Assembly: GCF_900091625.1 (NCBI RefSeq)
Contig: NZ_FMIC01000002.1
Span: 3,658,001-3,722,000 of the forward strand
Source: Micromonospora peucetia
Lineage (GTDB): Bacteria; Actinomycetota; Actinomycetes; Mycobacteriales; Micromonosporaceae
DNA length: 64,000 nt
Direction of reading: 5' to 3'
Shown: positions 42,366 to 52,031 of the stretch, one piece after another
Position numbering within the stretch: the first letter of the stretch is position 1
Layout of the letters: each line of letters begins with the position of its first letter
The notes under the pieces: generated by a model
Database searches by the model: none
Seen by the model: the letters and a program-made list of their open reading frames with translations, nothing else
Told to the model about the DNA's origin: nothing
Translations under genes and position numbers: made by a program

Positions 42366-43583
42366 CTACCCAATCCTGGTGGTGATTGTCTGGGTTGGTG
42401 CCACCGGAACCACCGGATCAAGCCGCCCGACGGTGAGAGCCACCTGGAGCGCGAACGCGTCCCGCGCCGCGAGCGGCGAGAAGCCGGTCACGTCGGAGAT
42501 CCGCCGAAGCCGGTAGCGAACCGTGTTCGGATGCACGAAGAGGGACCGCGCGGCGCTCTCCAACGTGCCGCCGGCCGCGAAGAAGGCGTCGAGGGTCTCC
42601 AGCAGTTCCCCGCCGGCGCGCACCAGCGCGGTGTAGACGTCGTGCCGCAGCCGGCGGCGCGCCTCCGCGTCCCCGGCCAGCGCCCGCTCCGGCAGCAGGT
42701 CGTCCGCCGGCACCGGCCGGGGCGCGGTCGGCCAGGCCGGTGCGGCCCGGAAGCCGGCCAGCGCGGCACGCGCCGACTCGGTCGCCTCGTCCAGGCTCGG
42801 CACGGCCGGCCCGACCACCACCGGCCCGTCCCCGAACGCGCCGAGCAGCTTGCCGGTGGCCGCGACCGGGTCGGCGACGCCGCCGAGCACGATGACCAGG
42901 CGGTCGCCGTGCACCCCGCCGATCACCTCCGTGTCGATGCGCCGGGCCTGCCGGTGGACGGTGTGCAGCACGGCGGAGACCTCCCCGCCGGGAGAGCGGC
43001 CGACCGCCACCGCCACCGGCGGGGCGTCCGCCCAGCCGAGTGCCGCCGCCCGGCTCGCCAGCACGTCCGGCGTGTCACCACGTAGCAACGCGTCCACCAG
43101 CAGCGCCTGCAACCGGGCGTCCCACGAGCCGCGCGACTCGGCGGCCCGGGCGTACACCCGGGCGGCGGCGAAGGCGATCTCCCGGGAGAACCGCAGCACG
43201 GCCTCGCGCAACTGCTGCTCCTCACCCTCCGCCGCCAGGTGCGAGACCTGCTCCTCGACCACGTCGATCATCACCTTCACCAGCGCGACGGTCTGCTGGA
43301 GGCTGATCGAGCGGGCGAGCGCCTGCGGCGCGGTGGCGAAGACCTCGTCGGAGACCTCCTGGGTGCTGTCCGCCGTGCCGCCGCCGTCGCGCAGCCACTG
43401 CACCAGCGACCGGGCTCCGGCCTGGGCCACCAGCATCACCCAGGAGCGGTGGTCGGGCGGCAGGTCGCGGAACCAGGGCAGCGTCTCGTCCATCCGGGCC
43501 ACGCTGGCGCTGGCCAGCGCCCCCGCCGCCCGTTCGATCCGGCGCAGCGTGGCCGACAGTTCCGTCCCGCCCGGCTCGCTCAC
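42366..43583 (-). CDS. fasR: PucR-type regulator of fatty acid synthesis (FasR)
   Basis: 405 residues from the GTG at 43583, giving the familiar SEPGGTELSATLRRIERAAG start. An N-terminal helical domain (30-170) and a central GGDEF-like domain (180-290) precede a PucR helix-turn-helix at the end (SLFVHPNTVRYRLRRISDVTGF). Its place immediately upstream of fabD and in the same orientation matches Streptomyces FasR, which activates the fabD-fabH-acpP-fabF operon. Confidence 0.87.
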   Translation of the reverse strand: MSEPGGTELSATLRRIERAAGALASASVARMDETLPWFRDLPPDHRSWVMLVAQAGARSLVQWLRDGGGTADSTQEVSDEVFATAPQALARSISLQQTVALVKVMIDVVEEQVSHLAAEGEEQQLREAVLRFSREIAFAAARVYARAAESRGSWDARLQALLVDALLRGDTPDVLASRAAALGWADAPPVAVAVGRSPGGEVSAVLHTVHRQARRIDTEVIGGVHGDRLVIVLGGVADPVAATGKLLGAFGDGPVVVGPAVPSLDEATESARAALAGFRAAPAWPTAPRPVPADDLLPERALAGDAEARRRLRHDVYTALVRAGGELLETLDAFFAAGGTLESAARSLFVHPNTVRYRLRRISDVTGFSPLAARDAFALQVALTVGRLDPVVPVAPTQTITTRIG

Positions 43584-43646
43584 CGCCCCAGCCTGACATG
43601 CCCCGACCTGCGCCTGAACGCCGGGCAACCCGCCCGCCACGGCTGG

Positions 43647-44314
43647 TCAGGCCGGCGGTGGGGCGGGCAGTCCCAGATCCTGGGCCAGGATGGCGGCCTG
43701 CACCCGGCTGCGCAGGTCCAGCTTGGCGAGGATCCGGCTGACGTGGGTCTTCGTGGTGCTCTCGGCCATCATCAACCGGTCGGCGATCTGCTGGTTGGAC
43801 AGCCCCAGCCCGAGGCAGGCCAGCACGTCGCGCTCCCGGGGCGTCAGCGCGTCGACCGCCCCCGGGTCGCGGCGGGGGTGGTCGGAGCGGTCGCCGCGAA
43901 CGCGGTGATCAGGCGGCGGGTGACCGCGGGGGCGATGAACCCCTCGCCCCGGGCGACCGTCCGTACCGCCGTTACCAGCCCCTCGGCGTCGGTGTCCTTG
44001 AGGACGAAGCCAGCCGCGCCGGCCCGCAGCGCCCCGAAGACGTACTCGTCGAGGTCGAAGGTGGTGAGCACGAGCACGTCGGCGAGCCGGTCGGCGGCGA
44101 TCTCCCGGGTGGCCGAGATGCCGTCCAGCCGAGGCATCCGCACGTCCAGCACTGCGACGTCCGGGCGCAGCTCCCGGCACAGCCGGACCGCCTCGGCGCC
44201 GTCCTCGGCCTGGCCGACCACCTCGACGCCGGCCGCGCCGGCCAGGATCAGCGCCAACCCGGCCCGCACCGCCGGCTGGTCGTCGGCGAGCAGCACCCGG
44301 ATCACCTCGGCCAT
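43647..44314 (-). pseudogene. NarL/FixJ-type response regulator interrupted by a frameshift
   Basis: The receiver domain is intact from the ATG at 44314 (DDQP acid pocket, phosphorylation site D57 in VAVLDVRMP, TTFD, LKDTD). It then runs into unrelated codons and stops at 43844. The LuxR-type helix-turn-helix (LTPRERDVLACLGLG, IADRLMMAESTTKTHVSRIL) is in another frame that ends at 43647. The frames should join around 43850-43895, beside G and C runs (CCCCC at about 43860, GGGGG at about 43874). The total length, 668 bases, is not a multiple of three. Either the gene is broken or one base is misread in a homopolymer. The kinase lies 16 bases upstream. Confidence 0.87.
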
Positions 44315-44330
44315 GTCACGTCCCGTCCTC

Positions 44331-45521
44331 TCACGGCGCTGCCTCCGTCGGCAACTGCACCCGTACCCGCCAACGACCCTGCGCCGGGCCGGCCGAGAAC
44401 CGGCCGTTCAGCAGCACCGCCCGCTCCCGCATCCCGATCAGGCCGGCGCCCGCGCCGGTCAGCGTGCCACGGCCGGTGCCGACCAGGTTGTCCACGCCCA
44501 CCACCACCCCCACCGGCTCGTACGCGACCAGCAGGTCGGCCTCGCCGGCGCCGTGCTTGAGCGCGTTGGTCAGCGACTCCTGCACGATCCGGTACGCGGC
44601 CAGGTCCACCCCGACCGGCAGCGCGCGCGGCTCGCCGCGCCGGGTCACCCGGACGGTCAGCCCTGCGGCGCGGACCCGGTCGACCAGCGCGTCCACCTCG
44701 CTGAGCCGTGCCCGGGTCGGCTCCTCCGTCGCATCGACGGCCGACCCGCCCTCCGCCGGTTCCCGCAGCAGGCCGATCATCTGCCGCATCTCGCCCAGCC
44801 CCTGCACGCTGCTCTCCCGGATCACCCGCAGCGCCGACTCGACCTGCGACCGGTCGAGCCCGGGCACGGAGAGCGCGGCCGTGGCGTGGATGGCCACCGC
44901 GCTCAGGTGGTTGGCGATCACGTCGTGCAGCTCGCGGGCCATCCGGGCCCGTTCCGCGCTGACTGCCTGCCGGCGGTCCAGTTCCACCAGCCGGGCCGTC
45001 TGCTCGGCCCGGGCCCGTTCGGCGGCGGCCTGGTCCCGGTACTGCCGCACGCTGATCCCGGTGAGCACCGGCAGGATCCCGGCCATCACCGTCGGCATCC
45101 CGAAGCCGACGCCCCGCCAGTCGCCCGTCAAGAGCATCCCCGCCGCCGTGCCGAGCACGCTCAACCCGACCGTGACCCGGAGCAGCCAGCGCCAGGTCCG
45201 GGCCGGACCGAACACGCACGCGTCGTAGAGCACCTGGGTGTAGACGAGGATGGTGGCCAGCGAGCCGCCCATCGCGAGGTCGACCAGCACCGCCACCGTG
45301 CCGAGCGCCAGGCTGGTCCGGGTGGCGACCCGGCGCAGGCCCACCGCCGCGCAGACCACCGCCAGCGGCAGCAGGAACAGTGGTTCCGGCAGGCCCGGCT
45401 GCCAGGTGAACTGCGGTTGGGTGTTCAGGCCGTAGAAGACCAGGCCGCCGACCAGGGACGCGCCGGCGAGCATGAGGTCCCGGCCGGCCGTACCGGCCCC
45501 GAGCCAGGTCGGCGGTCGCAT
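44331..45521 (-). CDS. sensor histidine kinase (HisKA_3 type)
   Basis: 396 residues. The N-terminal half has about five membrane helices (20-150). The dimerisation and phosphoacceptor helix has H199 in RELHDVIANHLSAV. The ATPase domain follows, with an N-box (AYRIVQESLTNALKHG) and a GAGAGLIGMRERA glycine loop. It would phosphorylate the response regulator 16 bases downstream, which is frameshifted, so the pathway may be inactive unless the shift is an error. Confidence 0.9.
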   Translation of the reverse strand: MRPPTWLGAGTAGRDLMLAGASLVGGLVFYGLNTQPQFTWQPGLPEPLFLLPLAVVCAAVGLRRVATRTSLALGTVAVLVDLAMGGSLATILVYTQVLYDACVFGPARTWRWLLRVTVGLSVLGTAAGMLLTGDWRGVGFGMPTVMAGILPVLTGISVRQYRDQAAAERARAEQTARLVELDRRQAVSAERARMARELHDVIANHLSAVAIHATAALSVPGLDRSQVESALRVIRESSVQGLGEMRQMIGLLREPAEGGSAVDATEEPTRARLSEVDALVDRVRAAGLTVRVTRRGEPRALPVGVDLAAYRIVQESLTNALKHGAGEADLLVAYEPVGVVVGVDNLVGTGRGTLTGAGAGLIGMRERAVLLNGRFSAGPAQGRWRVRVQLPTEAAP

Positions 45522-45555
45522 GGCCCGATCCCACCACACCCACGGCCGGCCGGAC

Positions 45556-46125
45556 TCAGACCGTTGGAGGACTCCACCCGCCCCCGCATCCCCCGAAAGA
45601 CCTACACCGATCGGACCCGGGAGTCGGTGGGCGGGGTCGGCAGGGGCAGCCCTCGCCGTCGCCAGCCGGCTCGTCGCCTTCGGGGTCCGGGAGCCGGTCT
45701 TCCCCGTCGGCGCAGCTCGAACGGGGTGGCGGTGTGCCGGGCGCGGCGGTGACCCGGGTCCGGCTGCACGAGCCGTCGGTCCCGGCCAGTACGGTGACAG
45801 GGCCCGTCGGAGCGACCCCGGCGGGCGGGGCGAGCGTGAGGAGACCGGGATGGCGCACGGGGAGGCCGAGCACGGCTGCGCCCAGGGCGAGCCCTGCCGG
45901 CCGGGCCACCACGAGCAGCAGGCGGCAGCCAAGCACCGCCGGCCGTCCGGCGGCTTCCCGGCCCACTCGCCGGAGCACCCGGCCCGAGCGGCCGAGCGCC
46001 CCGACGACGACGTGGCGGTGCCCCGGCAGCGCCTTGCCGAGCCGGCAACGACCGGCGAGGCCGAGCCGGCGGCGGTGCAGGGCTGCCGCAGCGACCTGTC
46101 CGGGTGGGCCGGCGCGCACCGCCAC
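45556..46125 (-). CDS. doubtful membrane-associated protein upstream of the kinase
   Basis: This 700-base gap between kinase and the 46.2-kb gene holds one frame whose codons end mostly in C or G, as in real local genes. It has hydrophobic blocks (RRRLGLAGRC, RLLLVVARPAGLALGAAVLG) and an acidic C-terminus. The GTG at 46125 has no clear ribosome site, and the frame stays open about 70 bases upstream without ATG or GTG. No family is recognised. It may be a real, rapidly changing gene or a decayed one. Confidence 0.35.
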   Translation of the reverse strand: MAVRAGPPGQVAAAALHRRRLGLAGRCRLGKALPGHRHVVVGALGRSGRVLRRVGREAAGRPAVLGCRLLLVVARPAGLALGAAVLGLPVRHPGLLTLAPPAGVAPTGPVTVLAGTDGSCSRTRVTAAPGTPPPRSSCADGEDRLPDPEGDEPAGDGEGCPCRPRPPTPGSDRCRSFGGCGGGWSPPTV

Positions 46126-46222
46126 GGCCCGGTCCGCCCCCGGCAGCGCGTCACCCGCCGTGAGGGACCGCCACGCCGCTGGTGTTGACGTAGGGGGCCT
46201 CGGCCGGCCCCGGACGGCGGGG

Positions 46223-46873
46223 TCAGCGGGTGCGGCGGCGGACCAGCAGCGCGATCCCGGCGAGCCCCGACGTGATGACCAGCGCCACCGCGATGTTGAG
46301 CAGCATCAGCCGCTGCAACTCGCCGAACGCCTCGTCGATGCCCTTCGCCGGGTTGAGGGCGTCTTCCGGGATGACCCGTTCGCCGCCGCCGACGCCGCCA
46401 CTGACGGTGTCGAACTGCCGCTCCAGCGGCACCCCGGCCGTGCGGAGGGTCTCCGACATGTTGAGCCGGCCCAGGAACCAGCCCGCGGCGGTCTTGCGGG
46501 CGTCCGGCTGCTTGGCCGGGCGGTAGACGCGCGGCCCGCCGACCGCCTTCGGATAGAGGTCGTACGTCTGCTTCGCGACGTCACCGGCGAACACCACGAC
46601 CGTGTACTTCGGACCGAGGTCGGCCGCCTTCGGGCCCTTGGCCTGCCCCGTGCGGCCGAGGAAGTTGACCTGGTCGATGATCGCCACCACGTGCGCCGGG
46701 GCAGCCTCGGCGCGCAGCCGCAGCGGCACCGCCAGCCCCTCCCCGGTGATCTCCACGCCGGCGGGCGCGGGCTTCGCTGCCGCCTTTGCCGTGTCGGTCA
46801 GACCGAGGGACAGGACCGCCGCCGCGAGCCCGCCCGTCAACACCGCGACCAACCGCCGCATCGTTCGGACCAT
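46223..46873 (-). CDS. hypothetical membrane protein
   Basis: 216 residues from an ATG eight bases after GAGGAGG. A signal peptide (RRLVAVLTGGLAAAVLSLGL, then AKAAAK) and a C-terminal membrane helix (LNIAVALVITSGLAGIALLV, followed by RRRTR) frame an extracellular domain of about 150 residues rich in Asp, Gly and Pro. This is the layout of anchored surface proteins. The domain (VVAIIDQVNFLGRTG, YTVVVFAGD) is not recognised. Divergent from the CopC-like gene. Confidence 0.7.
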   Translation of the reverse strand: MVRTMRRLVAVLTGGLAAAVLSLGLTDTAKAAAKPAPAGVEITGEGLAVPLRLRAEAAPAHVVAIIDQVNFLGRTGQAKGPKAADLGPKYTVVVFAGDVAKQTYDLYPKAVGGPRVYRPAKQPDARKTAAGWFLGRLNMSETLRTAGVPLERQFDTVSGGVGGGERVIPEDALNPAKGIDEAFGELQRLMLLNIAVALVITSGLAGIALLVRRRTR

Positions 46874-47096
46874 CGCCGCCTCCTCGCCCCGTTCGATGGG
46901 TGGCTTGCTGCAGGTCACGCGTTGCCTGGCCGACGGGGGTGACCAGACCCGTACAGGGGTGTCACCCTCAAGACTCCGCAGAACGCCGATTGGTTGCAGC
47001 TCGTGGAACAGTAATTGGAACTATCTGTGATCCCAGCCCGACCAATGAACGGTGGCCGTTGATCAGCGGGCGGATCGTACCTTTACGGAGGGGTTC

Positions 47097-47729
47097 ATGG
47101 GGGGCAGGTTCCCACGCGCGGCGCGCACCTGGCCAGTGGTGTTCGGCGTGGCGTTCGGTGTGTCGTTGTTGCTGCCGGCCGCGCCGGCGGCGGCCCACAA
47201 CTCGTTGACCGGCAGCGATCCGCGCAACGGTGCCCGGGTGGCCGAGGCTCCGGCAAAGATCGAGCTGCGTTTCCTGGCGAAGGCGGATCCGGGTACGACG
47301 AAGATCACAGTCACCGGCCCGGACAACGTGGCCGCGTTGGGCGGCACGCCGACCTTCGCCGGTTCCCGGGTGAGCGTTCCGTTCAAGCCGGGCCGGGCGG
47401 GGCTCTACGTCGTCGGCTACCGGCTGGCGTCCAGCGACGGGCACCCGGTGACCGGCGAGGTGCGGTTCACCCTGACCACCGGCACCCCCGCCGAGCCGCC
47501 GACCGGCCCGAGCGCTCCTGCGTCGGCCGTACCGCCGTCGACCGGGGCCGGGCCGACCTCGGCCGCGCCCGGTCCGGCGAGCCCAGGCACGCCGGAAGCC
47601 GCGGTGCCGGCGGCGAAGGAGAACGACGGTGCGGCCGGGCGTGGCTGGCTGTGGGCGCTCGGCGGCGTGCTTCTCCTCGCCGCTCTCGCCGTGGGCCTGC
47701 TGCTCCGTCGCCGCTCCACCCGCCGCTGA
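47097..47729 (+). CDS. CopC-domain surface protein
   Basis: 210 residues from ATG with GGAGGGG seven bases upstream. A signal peptide ends at AAA before H30 or so (HNSLTGSDPRNGARV), the N-terminal His of CopC copper sites. The Ig-like CopC barrel (30-125) includes SSDGHPVTGEVRFTL. A Pro/Ala/Thr linker then leads to one membrane helix (WLWALGGVLLLAALAVGLLL) and RRR anchor. It probably binds copper outside the membrane. No copD fusion is present. Confidence 0.87.
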   Translation: MGGRFPRAARTWPVVFGVAFGVSLLLPAAPAAAHNSLTGSDPRNGARVAEAPAKIELRFLAKADPGTTKITVTGPDNVAALGGTPTFAGSRVSVPFKPGRAGLYVVGYRLASSDGHPVTGEVRFTLTTGTPAEPPTGPSAPASAVPPSTGAGPTSAAPGPASPGTPEAAVPAAKENDGAAGRGWLWALGGVLLLAALAVGLLLRRRSTRR

Positions 47730-47743
47730 GCGGCACCTACGGG

Positions 47744-47776
47744 GTCAGCGCCCGGACCGACGGTCCGGGCGCTGAC
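47744..47776. terminator. bidirectional terminator
   Basis: A perfect 16-bp stem (GTCAGCGCCCGGACCG and complement) with a single-base spacer, shared by the convergent CopC-like and gltX genes. Confidence 0.85.
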
Positions 47777-47780
47777 GGGC

Positions 47781-49190
47781 TCAGACCAGGCGGACCCGGG
47801 CGGCGCGCAGCCGGCTCAGGGCGCGCTCGCGACCCAGCACCTCCAGCGACTCGAACAGCGGCAGCCCGACGGTGCGGCCGGTGACCGCGACCCGCACCGG
47901 GGCCTGGGCCTTGCCGAGCTTGAGCCCGCGCTCGGCGCCGACCGCCTCCATCGTCGACTTCAGCGTCTCCGCGTCCCACGACTCCACTGCCTCGAACGCC
48001 GCCGTGGCGGCGTCCAGCAGCTCCGCCGAGCCCTCCTTCATGGCCTTGGTCCAGGCGGCCTCGTCGATCAGCGGCGCGGCGAGGAAGAGGAAGTCGACGT
48101 TCGGCACGATCTCGCTGAGCACCGCGATCCGGGTCTGGGCGAGCGATGCCACGGCCGCGAAGGCGTCCGCGTCGAACTCCTCCGGCTGCCACGGCGGCGG
48201 GGCGATGGTGCCGGTGCCCGTCAGCCACGGCCGGCAGGCGTCGACGAACTCCTCGACCGGGAGCGCCCGGATGTATTCGCCGTTGAACGCGCGGAGCTTC
48301 TTCTCGTCGAAGAACGCCGGTGAGGGGTTGACCTCGTCCAGCCGGAACTCCTCCTCGATCACCGACCACGGGACGATCTCCCGGTCACCCGACGGCGCCC
48401 AGCCGAGCAGCATCAGGTAGTTGCGCATCGCCGCGGCCAGGTAGCCCTCGTCCCGGAACGCCTCCAGGGCCACCTTGTCCCGGCGCTTGGAGAGCTTCTG
48501 CCGCTTCTCGTTGACCACCACCGGCACGTGCGCCCAGATCGGCGGCTTGACCCCGAGTGCGTCCCAGAGCAGCTGCTGCTTGGGGGTGTTGGGCAGGTGC
48601 TCCTCGGCCCGGATCACGTGGGTGATCCCCATGGTCATGTCGTCGACCACGTTGGCCAGCAGGAAGACCGGCGAGCCGTCGCCCCGGGCGATGACGAAGT
48701 CCTCGATGAGCTTGTTCTCGAAGGTGGGCTCGCCGCGGATCAGGTCGACCACCACGGTCGCGCCCTCGTCCGGCGTACGGAAGCGCAGGGCGCGGCCCTC
48801 GCCGGCCGGCAGGCCCCGGTCGCGGCAGAACCCGTCGTAGCCCTGGTACTGCGAGCCGGTGCGGGCCTGCACGGCGTCGCGGGTGCAGTCGCAGTAGTAC
48901 GCCCGGCCGGACTCGTGCAGCCGGGCGGCGGCGGCCCGGTGCTCGCCGGCGTACTGGGACTGGAAGTAGGGGCCCTCGTAGCTGTCGCGCTCGATGCCGA
49001 TCCAGTCGAGCGCGGAGAGGATGCCCTCGGTCCACTCCGGCTTGTTGCGGGCCGCGTCGGTGTCCTCGATGCGGAGCACGAACACCCCGCCCTGCTGCTT
49101 GGCGTAGATCCAGTTCTGGAGTGCCGAGCGGGCACCGCCGACGTGGAACATACCGGTCGGGGAGGGGGCGAAGCGTACACGTACCGTCAC
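47781..49190 (-). CDS. gltX: glutamyl-tRNA synthetase
   Basis: 469 residues. The class I HIGH-type motif is [13 protein letters not shown] (9-21) and the KMSKS-type motif is KLSKRRD near 235. The C-terminal anticodon domain is helical. It charges tRNA-Glu and, in actinomycetes, also tRNA-Gln for later amidation by GatCAB (family knowledge). The ATG at 49190 opens with the usual [11 protein letters not shown]. Confidence 0.95.
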   Translation of the reverse strand: MTVRVRFAPSPTGMFHVGGARSALQNWIYAKQQGGVFVLRIEDTDAARNKPEWTEGILSALDWIGIERDSYEGPYFQSQYAGEHRAAAARLHESGRAYYCDCTRDAVQARTGSQYQGYDGFCRDRGLPAGEGRALRFRTPDEGATVVVDLIRGEPTFENKLIEDFVIARGDGSPVFLLANVVDDMTMGITHVIRAEEHLPNTPKQQLLWDALGVKPPIWAHVPVVVNEKRQKLSKRRDKVALEAFRDEGYLAAAMRNYLMLLGWAPSGDREIVPWSVIEEEFRLDEVNPSPAFFDEKKLRAFNGEYIRALPVEEFVDACRPWLTGTGTIAPPPWQPEEFDADAFAAVASLAQTRIAVLSEIVPNVDFLFLAAPLIDEAAWTKAMKEGSAELLDAATAAFEAVESWDAETLKSTMEAVGAERGLKLGKAQAPVRVAVTGRTVGLPLFESLEVLGRERALSRLRAARVRLV

Positions 49191-49238
49191 GCCCCCAGCC
49201 TACGGCGACCCGCGACCGGATTCCGCCAGGGGTGCGGC

Positions 49239-50516
49239 TCAGGGCACCGAGCGGATCTTGAGCACCAGCACACTGCCCAGTACGGTGACCGCCGCGGTGA
49301 CCGCGTAGAGCGCCGGATAGCCGCCGAGGTACACCACGAGCGGGGCGGAGATCGCCGGACCGAGCACCTGCGGAGCGGAGTTGGCGATGTTGATCACGCC
49401 CAGGTCCTTGGCCCGGTCGGCGGCGGCCGGCAGCACCTGGGTGATCAGCGCGGCGTCCACCGACAGGTAGATGCCGTAGCCGGCGCCGAGCAGCAGCGCG
49501 GCGGCCACGGCCACCGGCCAGACCGGCGCGACGGCGAGCAGCAGCGCGGCGACCGCCATGATCCCACCGGCCGTGATGACGAAGACCTTGCGCCGGCCGG
49601 ACCGGTCCGACAGTCGCCCGGCCACCACGGCGGTGGCCGCCAGGCCGGCCGTGTAGAGCAGGATCAGCACCAGCAGGCCGCCCTCGGGATCGGGGTGGCG
49701 CACCTCGTCGGTGAGGAAGAAGAGCAGGTAGAGCGTGCCGAGCGCGTTGCCGAGCTGCACCAGGAACCGGGTGATCCAGGCCCAGCCGAAGTCGGGGTGG
49801 CGGCGGGGCGAGACCCACATCGACGCGAACAGGGCGCGCCACCGCAGTGCCGGGCGGTGCGCCCTGGGCAGCGGGTCGTCGGCGGTGAGCAGCGCGAACG
49901 GCAGGGACAGCAGCAGCACCGCCGCCGCCATCGCCAGGTAACCGGCGGCGGTGCCGCTCACCACGGCGGTGACCAGCACCACCCCCAGCACCAGCCCGAG
50001 CGCCTGGGGGATGCCGACCCAGCCGGAGACGCCACCCCGCTGGGCGACCGGCACCCGGTCCGGCACGGCGGCGGTCAGGCTGGCCAGCATCGCGTTGAAG
50101 CAGACCTGGGCGGCGACCCAGCCGAGCGCGACCCCGGCGACGGTGCGCTGCTGCGCCAGCAGCACCAGGGCGGCGGCGCCGAGCAGCGCGCCACCGGCGG
50201 TCCAGACATGCCGGCGGCCGAACTCGCGTCCGGCCAGCCGCAGGCAGGTCCGGTCCGAGAGGGCGCCGGCGAGGGGGTTGGCGAGCACCGCGGCGAGCGC
50301 GCCGAGGCCGGTGACCACGGCGAGCGCGGTCTCCTTGTCGGCCGGTGCGATCTGCTCCAGCTGCTGCGGCAGCAGCACCTGGATCGGCGTGAAGAACGCC
50401 ATCCAGACCCCGAGGTTGCCGGCGAAGATCAGCGCGATCCAGCCCCGCCGGACCGGCACGGTCGGGTCGGCGAGCGCCGCCGGCAGCGAGGCGGGCGTCG
50501 GATCGACGGTGGTCAC
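49239..50516 (-). CDS. MFS transporter, probably for a glycoside
   Basis: 425 residues with 12 hydrophobic segments. The loop between helices 2 and 3 is GALSDRTCLRLAGREFGRR, and a matching GRLSDRSGRRKVF lies between helices 8 and 9. The start codon overlaps the beta-glucosidase stop by four bases, so the pair likely imports and cleaves a plant-derived beta-glucoside. The family resembles GPH/sugar symporters. Confidence 0.87.
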   Translation of the reverse strand: MTTVDPTPASLPAALADPTVPVRRGWIALIFAGNLGVWMAFFTPIQVLLPQQLEQIAPADKETALAVVTGLGALAAVLANPLAGALSDRTCLRLAGREFGRRHVWTAGGALLGAAALVLLAQQRTVAGVALGWVAAQVCFNAMLASLTAAVPDRVPVAQRGGVSGWVGIPQALGLVLGVVLVTAVVSGTAAGYLAMAAAVLLLSLPFALLTADDPLPRAHRPALRWRALFASMWVSPRRHPDFGWAWITRFLVQLGNALGTLYLLFFLTDEVRHPDPEGGLLVLILLYTAGLAATAVVAGRLSDRSGRRKVFVITAGGIMAVAALLLAVAPVWPVAVAAALLLGAGYGIYLSVDAALITQVLPAAADRAKDLGVINIANSAPQVLGPAISAPLVVYLGGYPALYAVTAAVTVLGSVLVLKIRSVP

Positions 50517-51844
50517 GGCCGGGCGATCAGGTCACGAAGCCAGGCGTACGAGGACTTGGGCGTACGGAGCTGGGTGTCGAAGTCGACGTGCACGAGGCCG
50601 AACCGCTTGGTGAAGCCCTCCGCCCACTCCCAGTTGTCCAGCAGCGACCAGACGAAGTAGCCGGTCACGTCGACGCCGTCGGCCATCGCGGCGTGTATGG
50701 CGCGCAGGTGCCCGTCGAGGTAGGCGATCCGCTCCGGGTCGTGCACCCGGCCGTCGGCGTCGGGCGTGTCGTCGTACGCGCAGCCGCTCTCGGTGATCTG
50801 GATCGGCGGCAGGTCGTCGGCGTACGTGCGGTGCAGCCAGCCGAGCAGTTCGTGCAGCCCGTCGGGGGCGACCGGCCAGTCGAAGGCGGTACGTGGGTAT
50901 CCCTCCAGCGGCACCAGCTCGAACGGCAGCGGCGAGCCCTCCTGCGCGGCGCGTACGCCGGTGGGGTTGTAGTAGTTGACCCCCAGCACGTCGATCGGCG
51001 CGGCGATCACGTCGAGGTCGTCGGCGCGTACCGCGCTCGTGTCGAAGCCCAGCTCGTCGGGGTAGCCCCGGCCGAACAGCGGGTCGGTGAAGAGGCGGTT
51101 GTGCAGCGCCTCGTACGCCGCGACGGCCGCCCGGTCGGCGTCGCTGTCCCCGGCCGGACGGACGGGCGAGTAGTTGTTCGCGATGGCGATCGGGCTGGTG
51201 GTGTGCGTCCGCAGCGCGGCGACGGCGAGACCGTGGCCGAGGAGTTGGTGGTGGGCGACAGGGAAGGCGTCGAAGAGCAGCGTCCGGCCGGGGGCGTGTT
51301 CGCCCGTGGCGTGGCCGAGGCTCATGTGGATGAAGGGCTCGTTGAGGGTGATCCAGAGTTTCACCCGGTCGCCGAGCCGGGCGGCGGTGGCGTCGGCGTA
51401 CTCGGCGAAGCGGTGGGCGGTGTCCCGGTTGAGCCAGCCGCCCGCGTCCTCGAGGGACTGGGGCAGGTCCCAGTGGAAGAGCGTGGCGACCGGGTCGATG
51501 TCGTGGGCGAGCAGGTCGTCGACGAGCCGGTCGTAGAAGTCCAGCCCGCGCGGGTCGACCGGGCCGTCGCCGGTGGGCCGCACCCGGGGCCAGGCGATCG
51601 AGAAGCGGTACGACGAGACGCCCAGCCCGGCGAGCAGCGCGACATCCTCGGCGTGCCGGTGGTAGTGGTCGCAGGCCACGTCGCCGGTGCTGCCGTCGGC
51701 GATCCGGCCGGGGGTGTGGGCGAACGTGTCCCAGATGGAGGTTCCGCGTCCGTCGGTGTCGGCGCCGCCCTCGATCTGGTAGGCGGAGGTGGACACTCCC
51801 CAGCGGAATCCGGCGGGGAACTCGGGCATTGCTGCGGTCGACAT
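50513..51844 (-). CDS. GH1 beta-glucosidase
   Basis: 443 residues from the ATG at 51844, five bases after GGGAGAG. The acid/base E169 is in TLNEPF and the nucleophile E352 is in ITESG. The barrel start (FPAGFRWGVSTSAYQIEGG) and the end motif WSLLDNWEWAEGF are typical. It hydrolyses cellobiose or other beta-glucosides in the cytoplasm. No signal peptide. Coupled to the MFS gene. A search of the 5' region shows no CebR box like that before the xyloglucanase. Confidence 0.93.
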   Translation of the reverse strand: MSTAAMPEFPAGFRWGVSTSAYQIEGGADTDGRGTSIWDTFAHTPGRIADGSTGDVACDHYHRHAEDVALLAGLGVSSYRFSIAWPRVRPTGDGPVDPRGLDFYDRLVDDLLAHDIDPVATLFHWDLPQSLEDAGGWLNRDTAHRFAEYADATAARLGDRVKLWITLNEPFIHMSLGHATGEHAPGRTLLFDAFPVAHHQLLGHGLAVAALRTHTTSPIAIANNYSPVRPAGDSDADRAAVAAYEALHNRLFTDPLFGRGYPDELGFDTSAVRADDLDVIAAPIDVLGVNYYNPTGVRAAQEGSPLPFELVPLEGYPRTAFDWPVAPDGLHELLGWLHRTYADDLPPIQITESGCAYDDTPDADGRVHDPERIAYLDGHLRAIHAAMADGVDVTGYFVWSLLDNWEWAEGFTKRFGLVHVDFDTQLRTPKSSYAWLRDLIARP

Positions 51845-52031
51845 GCGCTCTCCCGTCATACGTGAATCGTGTTCGCGACTCTAGGACGCCATCGGTCGAT
51901 GCGCCATAGGCCGTACGTCGTGGTAGCGCAATGCATTTCGGCGTGTCTTTTCCGAACCCGTCCCGGTACGTCCGAATTTGCGCATAGAGTGCCGATATCG
52001 TGGGAAGTCCTCACTGGAGGAAAGACGGAAA

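Noticed and set aside
50513..51844. CebR control of the beta-glucosidase operon
   Set aside because: The 5' region (51845-52031) has no TGGGAGCGCTCCCA-like site.
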